DNA of 22,517 nucleotides from DATAYF01 sp036272735 (GTDB lineage: Bacteria > Chloroflexota > Ktedonobacteria > Ktedonobacterales > Ktedonobacteraceae): contig DATAYF010000317.1 of NCBI GenBank assembly GCA_036272735.1, forward strand, positions 1 through 22,517. The letters run 5' to 3'. Position numbers and translations under genes: made by a program. Position 1 is the first letter of the stretch. Each line of letters starts with the position of its first letter. Shown one piece after another: positions 16,328 through 22,517 of this stretch. The notes below the pieces were generated by a model. It ran no database searches. It saw only the letters and a program-made list of their open reading frames with translations, and was not told the origin of the DNA.

Positions 16328-16442
16328 TGCGTGCGGAGGATCCGGGAGGAAGGCTATTGTGTGATCCTTACGTTCGCGCCTATGGAGCTCACCTGCTTCT
16401 CATATCGTGGATACCATACTATCAATAGAAGGAGTCGCAAAA

Positions 16443-17132
16443 ATGCCAGGAGATGTCAATATTACGCCAATTGCCGCGTTACTTGCTGATCCGACACGTG
16501 TGAACATTCTGCTCGCGCTTGGAGATGGCAGGGCCTTACCTGCTGGTGAGTTGGCACGACGGGCACGTGTGGCGGCGTCAACTGTGAGTATGCATTTATC
16601 CAAACTCGTGGAATATCGGATGCTTACGGTCGAGAAACAGGGCCGCCATCGCTACTTTCGCATCACTGATTTATCAATTATGCAAGCTATTGAAGTCCTG
16701 GCCCCATTCGCATTGGACACTCCCGCCCATTCGCTACGCGAATCGGAGGTCGGGGGAGCTATTCGCCAGGCTCGCATGTGTTACAACCACCTGGCCGGAG
16801 TCCTCGGAGTAACCATCTCACAGGCACTGGTGGAGAAGCAATTGCTCGTCTCCATAGATGAGGGCTATACGCTCACCAGTGAAGGTGAGCAATGGTTCCA
16901 TGAATTGGGGATCGATATAGCGAAAAAGAAAAAGCAAGGCGTACTTTTTGTTCCTCATCATATCGATTGGAGCGAACGTCGCTATCACGTTGCGGGCAAC
17001 CTGGGTGCAGCCCTGGCCCGGCGACTCATCGAGCTTGAATGGATCACCCATACGACCTCAAGCCGAGCGGTACACGTTACCGAGAAGGGACGACAAGCGC
17101 TCTCAGACGAGTTGCAATTGCACCTGGATTAA
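16443..17132 (+). CDS. ArsR-family winged-helix transcriptional regulator
   Basis: The 229-residue protein starts at ATG 16443 with AGAAGGAG eight bases upstream; an upstream in-frame GTG (16407) has no such site. The N-terminal 90 residues are an ArsR-type winged helix: LLADPTRVNILLAL, then the HTH (AGELARRARVAASTVSMHLS) and the wing KQGRHRYFRI. The remaining 140 residues look like a second, effector-binding or dimer part, since many simple ArsR proteins are only about 100 residues. No metal-binding Cys pair (ELCVCD) is seen, so a metal sensor is unlikely. The divergent MFS efflux gene and intervening palindromes suggest it controls drug export. The effector is unknown. Confidence 0.88.
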   Translation: MPGDVNITPIAALLADPTRVNILLALGDGRALPAGELARRARVAASTVSMHLSKLVEYRMLTVEKQGRHRYFRITDLSIMQAIEVLAPFALDTPAHSLRESEVGGAIRQARMCYNHLAGVLGVTISQALVEKQLLVSIDEGYTLTSEGEQWFHELGIDIAKKKKQGVLFVPHHIDWSERRYHVAGNLGAALARRLIELEWITHTTSSRAVHVTEKGRQALSDELQLHLD

Positions 17133-17176
17133 GAACGCGATGCAGGCGATGCGTTGTTAAAAAGAAGCACGTTGTA

Positions 17177-17205
17177 TTGACATGTCATCACAATTCTGCT
17201 AGAAT
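17177..17205 (+). promoter_or_regulatory. Near-consensus promoter of the small HTH gene, with palindrome at the -35
   Basis: TTGACA (17177-17182), a 17-base spacer and TAGAAT (17200-17205) form a near-perfect sigma-70 promoter. TGACATGTCA (17178-17187) is a perfect palindrome over the -35 and could be an operator for autorepression. The predicted transcription start (about 17212) excludes a GTG start at 17211. Confidence 0.75.
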
Positions 17206-17258
17206 TCCAGGTGAAACGTTGGCCTTTTCTTTTAGAGACAACCATCAAAGGAGATACC

Positions 17259-17543
17259 ATGACGATTTCATGTCATCTACGCATTTTGCTTGCCAGAGTC
17301 AATGTCATGCGCATCAAGCAAGGCAGGTCGACATTGAGTTTGCGCGCACTCGCGCGCGAGTGCGGCGTCTCGCTCAGCGTGCTAGCAACCCTGCATACTG
17401 GGAAGAGCCAACGGCTTGATTACGCGACCATTGATCGTCTACTGAATTACTTCAGTACCTATTTTCCTGTCACGGTGAACGACCTGTTGCAATGGGAACA
17501 GGGATCACCAGAGCAAGGAGCATTGGAGCAGAGCTATGCCTAA
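17259..17543 (+). CDS. Small XRE/Cro-type helix-turn-helix protein
   Basis: The 94-residue protein starts at ATG 17259, preceded by AAAGGAG. Residues about 7-75 form a Cro/C1-type helix-turn-helix: RIKQGRSTLSLRALARECG, then VSLSVLATLHTGKS as recognition helix region, and DYATIDRLLNYFS. The tail (VTVNDLLQWEQG) resembles the end of HTH_26-type regulators. It has a strong promoter with a palindrome over the -35, which suggests autoregulation. The map gene starts 39 bases after its stop, so it may be co-transcribed with map; whether it regulates map is unknown. There is no toxin gene beside it, so an antitoxin role has no support. Confidence 0.82.
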   Translation: MTISCHLRILLARVNVMRIKQGRSTLSLRALARECGVSLSVLATLHTGKSQRLDYATIDRLLNYFSTYFPVTVNDLLQWEQGSPEQGALEQSYA

Positions 17544-17582
17544 ATTGTCGGATAGTGTTGAGAAACAAGCGAGGAGAAATAC

Positions 17583-18371
17583 ATGGCAGTAATCCTCAAA
17601 TCGCGCCAGGAGATTGCGCTATTGCGCGAGGCAGGACGCATCGTCGCGCAAACGTATGAAGCGTTGCGTCCTCACATTGTGCCAGGTGTGAACACCGCCG
17701 AGTTAGATCGTATTGCCGAAGATCTTATTCGCAGCAAAGGAGCCATTCCAGCATACAAAGGCTATGGGGCCAGGGCCGCGAAGAATGGGTATCCAGCCAC
17801 ACCGCCCTTTCCAGCCACGATTTGTACCGCCATTAACGACGTAATTTGCCACGGCATTCCCGATCCCCAACAGGTCTTGCACGAGGGCGACATCATCGGC
17901 ATCGACATTGGTGTGCGCTACCAGGGCTGGGTTGGCGACAGTTGCGTCACCTTTGCGGTGGGCAAACTGGATAGCGAAACGCAGCGGCTCCTGGATGTTG
18001 CCAAACGCTGCATGGAGTTGGGCATTGAACAGGCACGGGCAGGCAACCATCTTGGCGACATTGGCGCGGCCGTGCAAAGCTACGCGCAGTCCCAGGGATT
18101 TTCGTCTGTGCGTGACCTGGCCGCACACGGCGTTGGTCACTCGGTACATGAAGATCCTACTTATTTGCATGTTGGGCGTCCAGGTAGCGGTTTGTTGCTG
18201 CGACCGGGCATGGTGTTCACGGTTGAGCCAATGATTAATGTAGGCAAGCCCGACATACAGATACGAGCGGACCAGTGGACAACCTGTACTGCTGACGGCT
18301 CACGCTCGGCGCAGTTTGAGCACACCCTCGCCATCACCGATGGTCAACCCGAACTGCTCACCATCCTTTAA
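17583..18371 (+). CDS. map: Methionine aminopeptidase, type I
   Basis: The enzyme removes the initiator methionine from new proteins in the cytoplasm. In the 262-residue protein all five metal ligands are visible: Asp108 (GIDIG), Asp119 (VGDS), His182 (HGVGH), Glu215 (VEPMI) and Glu246 (QFEHT). His90 (CHGIP) and His189 match the substrate-binding histidines of E. coli MetAP. GAGGAG precedes the ATG. Between YKGY and PATICTAIN there is an insertion of several residues (GARAAKNGYPATPPF) where most type I enzymes have a short HGFPAS-like loop. This loop is near the active-site entrance. It follows the HTH gene by 39 bases and is followed by a MITE-like inverted repeat. Confidence 0.95.
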   Translation: MAVILKSRQEIALLREAGRIVAQTYEALRPHIVPGVNTAELDRIAEDLIRSKGAIPAYKGYGARAAKNGYPATPPFPATICTAINDVICHGIPDPQQVLHEGDIIGIDIGVRYQGWVGDSCVTFAVGKLDSETQRLLDVAKRCMELGIEQARAGNHLGDIGAAVQSYAQSQGFSSVRDLAAHGVGHSVHEDPTYLHVGRPGSGLLLRPGMVFTVEPMINVGKPDIQIRADQWTTCTADGSRSAQFEHTLAITDGQPELLTIL

Positions 18372-18414
18372 GCATTTTTCAGACAATACTGCTAAAACTG
18401 GCGCGTGCAATGCC

Positions 18415-18527
18415 TGTAGTAGTCTGTCAACCTTCATATGAAAGGATAGCGATGGATGTGAAAATGCTTCTCAGGCCAATTGATACAAGATTGTTACCTT
18501 TCAAATGAGTCTTGACAGACTACTACA
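18415..18527. mobile_element. MITE-like inverted-repeat element, 113 bp
   Basis: The perfect 16-bp terminal inverted repeats TGTAGTAGTCTGTCAA (18415-18430) and TTGACAGACTACTACA (18512-18527) enclose 81 bases. The similarity continues inward imperfectly (TTCATATGAAAGG against TCATTTGAAAGG on the opposite strand), so the total arm is about 34 bases. There is no coding capacity. This is the shape of a miniature inverted-repeat transposable element; the TA inside each end would fit TA target duplication of the IS630/Tc1 type, which is inference. It could also end transcription of map and of the small membrane protein gene. Confidence 0.6.
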
Positions 18528-18560
18528 AACGTTACGAGCATCCTCCTCTAATCTTTGCGC

Positions 18561-18944
18561 CTATGAAGCTAGCCTGCGCCCCGTCCCAGGTAGCTGCCTG
18601 CCTGCCACACCTACCCATGTACCTATCACACTCAGGATACAGCCAAGCACGATGGTGAGCACAATAATCAGCCCGCCGCCGGTGGAGGAAAGCCCGACCA
18701 CGCTTTCGACGGCGTGTGCGGTGCTCTTGACGGGCGCGTTCAGGGCCAGGACAGCCAGGGGCAGACCCCAACCAAGACCACCCGCGCACAATGAAGCCAG
18801 GAAGCCTATGCTTGCCGGGCGCAGCAATACGCCGATGAGCAGGCCCACTATGAGTGTGAGCCACCACCAGCCGATCTGCAAGGCCAGCCAGTTGACGATA
18901 ACGCTGACGATCCCGATCAGGATCACAAAAGCAACTCTTTTCAT
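18561..18944 (-). CDS. Small membrane protein of unknown function
   Basis: The 127-residue protein has about four hydrophobic helices (roughly 5-22, 27-43, 47-70 and 88-115) and little hydrophilic sequence. AGAGG lies eight bases before the ATG. It begins 22 bases after the stop of the penicillin-acylase-family gene on the same strand and is probably in the same operon. I do not recognise a family. The C-terminal tail (GRQLPGTGRRLAS) is basic. It could be a partner of the secreted or anchored acylase, but nothing in the sequence shows that. Confidence 0.7.
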   Translation of the reverse strand: MKRVAFVILIGIVSVIVNWLALQIGWWWLTLIVGLLIGVLLRPASIGFLASLCAGGLGWGLPLAVLALNAPVKSTAHAVESVVGLSSTGGGLIIVLTIVLGCILSVIGTWVGVAGRQLPGTGRRLAS

Positions 18945-18966
18945 CTCGACTGCCTCTCTTGCTTGT

Positions 18967-21501
18967 TTATTTACTCAGTGTCCAGGTTACGCTGCCCGGC
19001 TGTTTTTGTACGCTTGCTCCATCGAGCATAGGGTAGTATTGTCCGCGCCACCAGTGCGAGACCTGGTTTTCGTACCAGGGTGAGGCCGGGTTCTCGTCCT
19101 GGCCGCCGGGATAGGTGCCCTCGGCCTGGCCGCTGGCCCAGTCCACGATCATGCGCCAGCTTGGTCCATGTTTGGAGGGAGCGAGTAGCGGATTTTTTTC
19201 TTTCAGGATATTGCCCCCGGCGGCGTTCAACGTCCATTGGTTGCCTGCGCTGGGTTTTGGACCATAGCTCAGTGCATCGACCCCCAGAAGCGAGGCGATT
19301 TCGCGGCTGTGCAGTTTGCCCCACTGCCATTGTGCCGGATCGTTTCCCAGCGTTTTATTGAGCATGCCAACGGTTTCTTGAAATGCCTGGAGCATGACCG
19401 CGCTCGCGTCGCGTTTTGTGCCGTTGGGCAGACTAAAGGCGGCGTTGTTTGGATCGTGCAAGGTCCAGGTTTCTAAATTTTCATTGAGCGAGGCTTGATC
19501 GGGACCAACCTTCAACTCTGGGTGCTGGCTGGTTGGGACGTGATCGGCTTGCCACCACGGCTCAAAGGTAGCGGCGAGGTAGCGGGTCCAGAAGGTCCAC
19601 CAGATCGAGGCCGCGGGCGAGTTCACATCCATGTTCCCATTCCAGCTTTGCAGCAACGCCTCGGCCTGTTGCGCATTCCCATTGAGCGAGGATGTTGGCA
19701 GGGACTTGAGTAGTTCTGGCACGATCAGGCCCGCCAGGTAATCGTGAACACTGCTCTGCATGCGCTGCATGTCCTGCATGGTCAGCTTTGGTTTACTGCT
19801 CAGTTCGTTGTAAATTTCGTCGGACCGGTAGCCGTTATCGAAGTCATTCCAGGTGGTACCGATATAGTAGGGGTAGTTGTTGCTCACCGGGCGCTGATTG
19901 TTCGTGAAGACCATGTGGCCAGGCGGGTTGTAGGCCTGTGGCACGGCAGTGTAGGGAATGCTGCCCGCGATATCCGCTGCGCCGGTGCCTGGGAGCGGTA
20001 GCCAGGGTGCGCCAGATTTGACAATGGGGTAGTAGCCTGGCGAGATCATACCGATGTTGCCCTGATCGTCGGCGTAGACAAAATTCAAAGTAGGCGCGTC
20101 CCACAGGCGCAGTGCGTCGCGGAACTGGTTAAAGTTGCTGGCCTTGAGCACATCCAGCAGTCCCTCGCTATCGGTCGAGGGTAGCGCGCCCATCCAATCG
20201 ACAGAGATGGTCTCACCTGCAATGCCCTGGTCTGCCGGGTAGATTGGCCCGTGCACGGTCAGATACACGTCCTGGTGCACGGTCGCGTGCCCTTTCACCG
20301 GAATGTTGTACACGATATGTTGCATCTGGTGCCAGGCACCGTGCCAGTAATATTGGTGCGGGTGTGCGCTGTCGGTCTTCTCGACATAAAAGAGCGTTGA
20401 TGCATTCTGCACGTCGGTCATACTCCACGATATGTGCTGGTTATGTCCGATGAGCGTCAGCGGAATACCGGGGATACTTACGCCGCTAAACGAGTAGCCA
20501 GGCGAACGGGCATCCAACTGGTACCAGATCGATGGCAGGGTCAGGTTCAGGTGTGGATCACCCGCCATCAGCGCCTTGCCCGAGGCGGTTAAGGGGCCGT
20601 TGACCGCCCAGTTGTTGCTGGCTGGACCAGCGCGCATGGCGTTTGGCAGTGCGGTGATTTGCTGCTGCATGCTGGCGATGCTTTGCATAGTGGCCTGACC
20701 GAATGCCAGTTGTGAGGGTAGCGGGATCAGTGCTGCCGCTTTCTGGTAAGGGCCGGTATCGTAGGGATGCTGCACATCGGTTGGCAGCACGGGAAACCAC
20801 TGCATGGTGCGATCATAGCCCAACGAATTGACCATCAGCACGTACTTGAGCGGCGTGGTTGAGAAATCCAACTCCTGCGTGGTGACGCCCTGGATGACCA
20901 GGGTATCGATGGGCGTCCAGGTTTGCGGTTGGTAGTTCAGCAGTTTGAACATGAATGGTAGCGTGTGGCTCTGCTCGGCCTTATTGATCCAGGCGTTGAC
21001 GCCGTTTGAGAATGCCTGCAATGTCTGCCGCGTAGGGCCGTTCGCTGGCAGTGTTTGCCAGTCGCGTTGTGCCGCGCGGTCCAGGCCCAACATCGCCTGA
21101 AACTGATCGGATGCAAGCGACGATTTGCCAAGGATTGCAGACAGGCTTGCTTCGCCCTGGCGGCGCAACAGGTCCATCTGGGTCAGGCGGAAGCGCGCCT
21201 GAAGATAGCCGATGGTCCAGAACAGATCGTGGTCGGTTGCGGCCTGGATGTGTGGGGTGCCGTTGACCTCGAAGATGATTGTGACTGGCTGTTGTAAACC
21301 CGCAACATGCAGTGTCTCATGCGGTAAAGGTCGAGCAGCACTTGCCGCAGTCCACACGCCCGTGCCAGGATTAAGCACCGGACCAAGTGGCGGCAAGGGA
21401 CCCGCCCCGGCTGCAGCAGCGTAGAGAATGCCACCTGCCACGACCAATGCGATCAGCAGGTGCAACACACGCAGAGGCAATCCTTGCTTTTTCATCAACA
21501 T
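18967..21501 (-). CDS. Penicillin-acylase-family N-terminal-nucleophile hydrolase
   Basis: The 844-residue precursor starts at ATG 21501 with AAGGGG five bases upstream. Residues about 9-34 form a signal peptide or membrane anchor. The alpha-chain region (about 60-280) includes TPHIQAATDHDLFWTIGYLQ (83-102). After a spacer the autocleavage site is GPA/SNNWAV with nucleophile Ser295; DPHL at 315-318 places a His where acylases of the cephalosporin and acyl-homoserine-lactone type have HisB23. The family is made as one chain, cuts itself before the Ser and hydrolyses amide bonds of penicillins, lactone signals or other acyl amides outside the cytoplasm. The exact substrate cannot be told. The open frame continues upstream into the tnpB remnant, but the ribosome site and signal peptide fix this start. 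Confidence 0.93.
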   Translation of the reverse strand: MLMKKQGLPLRVLHLLIALVVAGGILYAAAAGAGPLPPLGPVLNPGTGVWTAASAARPLPHETLHVAGLQQPVTIIFEVNGTPHIQAATDHDLFWTIGYLQARFRLTQMDLLRRQGEASLSAILGKSSLASDQFQAMLGLDRAAQRDWQTLPANGPTRQTLQAFSNGVNAWINKAEQSHTLPFMFKLLNYQPQTWTPIDTLVIQGVTTQELDFSTTPLKYVLMVNSLGYDRTMQWFPVLPTDVQHPYDTGPYQKAAALIPLPSQLAFGQATMQSIASMQQQITALPNAMRAGPASNNWAVNGPLTASGKALMAGDPHLNLTLPSIWYQLDARSPGYSFSGVSIPGIPLTLIGHNQHISWSMTDVQNASTLFYVEKTDSAHPHQYYWHGAWHQMQHIVYNIPVKGHATVHQDVYLTVHGPIYPADQGIAGETISVDWMGALPSTDSEGLLDVLKASNFNQFRDALRLWDAPTLNFVYADDQGNIGMISPGYYPIVKSGAPWLPLPGTGAADIAGSIPYTAVPQAYNPPGHMVFTNNQRPVSNNYPYYIGTTWNDFDNGYRSDEIYNELSSKPKLTMQDMQRMQSSVHDYLAGLIVPELLKSLPTSSLNGNAQQAEALLQSWNGNMDVNSPAASIWWTFWTRYLAATFEPWWQADHVPTSQHPELKVGPDQASLNENLETWTLHDPNNAAFSLPNGTKRDASAVMLQAFQETVGMLNKTLGNDPAQWQWGKLHSREIASLLGVDALSYGPKPSAGNQWTLNAAGGNILKEKNPLLAPSKHGPSWRMIVDWASGQAEGTYPGGQDENPASPWYENQVSHWWRGQYYPMLDGASVQKQPGSVTWTLSK

Positions 21502-21702
21502 ACGATCCCCTTTGGAATTGTTCGCGACGTTTTGCCTTACCTGATCAACGCCTTCCATTTTCCCTGCACCCTGATAAAACGTTTGTAGATATGAAAACGC
21601 TGATAGATATTTAGTAGAGTTTACCTTATTCGTTGCTTTGCTGGCAAGAACTGTGTGGTTGCTAGAGCGTGTGATTGTGCTGATTAAGCATGAATACTGA
21701 AA

Positions 21703-21727
21703 CCTCCCCGGCATAAATGCGCGGGGG
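21703..21727 (-). repeat. Right-end hairpin of an IS200/IS605-type element
   Basis: On the plus strand CCCCG-GCAT-AA-ATGC-G-CGGGG (21706-21726) forms a stem with one bulged G. Read on the minus strand it follows the tnpB remnant and is preceded by GGAACCC and followed by GGAGGTTTCA. This is the usual layout of the right end where TnpA cuts and the omega RNA stops. The outer boundary is likely within a few bases of 21700. Confidence 0.6.
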
Positions 21728-21960
21728 TTCCTGTTGCTCACCCACCGTTTCCGATCTCCCCCGAAGGAGAAACCGGCCCTTGGTGGGGATAGGCCCAGAC
21801 TTTTAAGCCGACGCGCTCTGGCACGGGCAGCTCCGCTCATGCGTCGAGCCACTAAGCCCATGCTTCGGGGGCATGGCTCCCACGCGTTTGCACGTTGTTG
21901 CAGATCCTCCATCACGGCTCGCAGGCGCGGCTCCGCACCTTCCCAGACGTACTGGGTGAT
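21703..21960 (-). ncRNA. Candidate omega RNA (reRNA) of the TnpB element
   Basis: TnpB proteins use a guide RNA from the 3' end of their own gene and the right end of the element. Here the minus strand has several strong hairpins: an outer GAGCCA/TGGCTC pair around CCATGC/GCATGG (about 21848-21880), a TCTCC/GGAGA stem with a TTCG-type loop (about 21757-21775), and the right-end hairpin. In this family the guide is copied from flanking DNA just past the end, here the bases below about 21703. The 5' boundary is a guess. No promoter was seen. Confidence 0.4.
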
Positions 21961-22517
21961 GGAGGGGGTTGTTTGCTCCGGTTCCAGGTGGGCAAGCCGA
22001 GAAGGCCGAATACAGATCACGCTGCACTGGTCCCAACCCGCACTCACAACGGTGCCAACGCTCAGATCGTGGCTTCTTGTGATACTGCCCACAGTGATGG
22101 CAATATTGAGACAGTTTGGTTTGGTAGGCGGAAACTTCGTGCAGCGTGCCGCCAGTTTTTGCAACTCTGCGGGCCAAATGTGCTACAAACATCCCCGGTG
22201 CGCGAAGTCCTATACTCCGACCATACTGCTTCTGCCATGCTTTGAACGAGGTTTTCTCCAGGTTGATCGTGGTGCCCGCCGAAGCGATGCGATGAGCCAG
22301 GTGTCCATGCAGACTCTCGCGGTGAGCGGCGAGTCTTCTTTCAGTGTTGGCTGCCCGTCGCCTGGTCGCCTGGTCTCCTGGTATCTCTTGCTCTCTTTCC
22401 AACGCAGGCGTGTTTTCCCGTGCTTTTTAATGCGGCCTTTCTCATCATAATTGTCGGGATTATTGGCACGGCGCTGCCGGTCCATCTTGCGCTGGAGGCG
22501 TCGTTTCTGGCGAGCAT
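21742..22517 (-). pseudogene. tnpB: tnpB of an IS200/IS605-type transposon, frameshifted and cut by the window edge
   Basis: Three pieces in different frames together read as one TnpB C-terminal half. The first piece enters at the right edge (QKRRLQRKMDRQRRANNP) and runs to RYQETRR near 22370. The second gives RRRAANTERRLAAHRESLH, the RuvC-II Glu in INLEKTS (about 22258), the zinc ribbon CHHC...CEC (22102-22040) and the RuvC-III Asp in QRDLYSA (about 22018). The third, after about 21995, gives EPEQTTPSITQYVWEGAEP. An 8-bp tandem duplication (22357-22375) and an extra A on the plus strand at about 21994 explain the two shifts; undoing each restores a continuous, family-like reading. The catalytic residues visible here are kept, but the protein cannot be made whole. 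RuvC-I lies outside the window. Confidence 0.88.
22357..22375. repeat. 8-bp tandem duplication disrupting tnpB
   Basis: GTCGCCTG occurs twice in tandem and is followed by GTC, so period 8 holds over 19 bases. Removing one unit restores the TnpB reading RYQETRRRAANTERR. This looks like a recent slippage duplication. Confidence 0.85.

Noticed and set aside
17259..17543. Small HTH protein as antitoxin of a toxin-antitoxin pair
   Set aside because: The neighbours are map and an ArsR regulator; no toxin-like small gene is adjacent.
18967..22164. A single 1065-residue protein joining transposon and acylase
   Set aside because: The first 220 residues are tnpB tail, right end and leader. The acylase has its own ribosome site, ATG and signal peptide at 21501.

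Overview
The window looks like chromosomal DNA of a Chloroflexota bacterium of the Ktedonobacteria type. This is inferred from gene style, not from a marker gene: a Firmicute-like dnaB-dnaD-dnaI helicase-loading cluster in a moderately GC-rich genome, a large membrane Ser/Thr kinase with a C-terminal Kelch domain, an IS200/IS605-type TnpB remnant and a penicillin-acylase-family enzyme. No rRNA, tRNA or CRISPR array was seen.

Left part (1-5214). The C-terminal part of a sensor histidine kinase enters from the left edge and faces a membrane-anchored cyclophilin on the minus strand. Between the cyclophilin and dnaB lie about 580 gene-free bases holding eight DnaA-box-like 9-mers (2248-2391), two of them exact TTATCCACA. 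This is a candidate replication origin or DnaA-controlled region. dnaB follows, split by a 434-residue LAGLIDADG intein at the classic SG/SIEQDAD site.

Replication and proteolysis (5233-8519). After dnaB come a DnaD-like protein and, overlapping it, a DnaC/DnaI-type AAA+ loader with an unusually long disordered N-terminus. Together with the DnaA boxes this makes a compact replication-initiation module: DnaA binding, helicase, and two loader proteins. A terminator separates it from clpP, which has its own promoter and terminator; the position of the catalytic Asp appears to be Asn.

Middle (8610-14758). A HAD hydrolase, a SAM methyltransferase and a lycopene-cyclase-like flavoprotein form a tight plus-strand operon of unknown product. 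A kinase/Kelch receptor gene follows with its own near-consensus promoter, and ends at a strong hairpin shared with a convergent gene.

Right part (14738-22517). A DHA2-type drug-efflux MFS gene and an ArsR-type regulator are divergent, with two palindromic operator candidates between them. Next come a small HTH protein, map (methionine aminopeptidase) and a 113-bp MITE-like inverted-repeat element. On the minus strand are a penicillin-acylase-family Ntn hydrolase and a small membrane protein, probably one operon. The right edge holds a degraded tnpB with two frameshifts, one of them an 8-bp tandem duplication, whose omega-RNA-like 3' region and right-end hairpin look intact.
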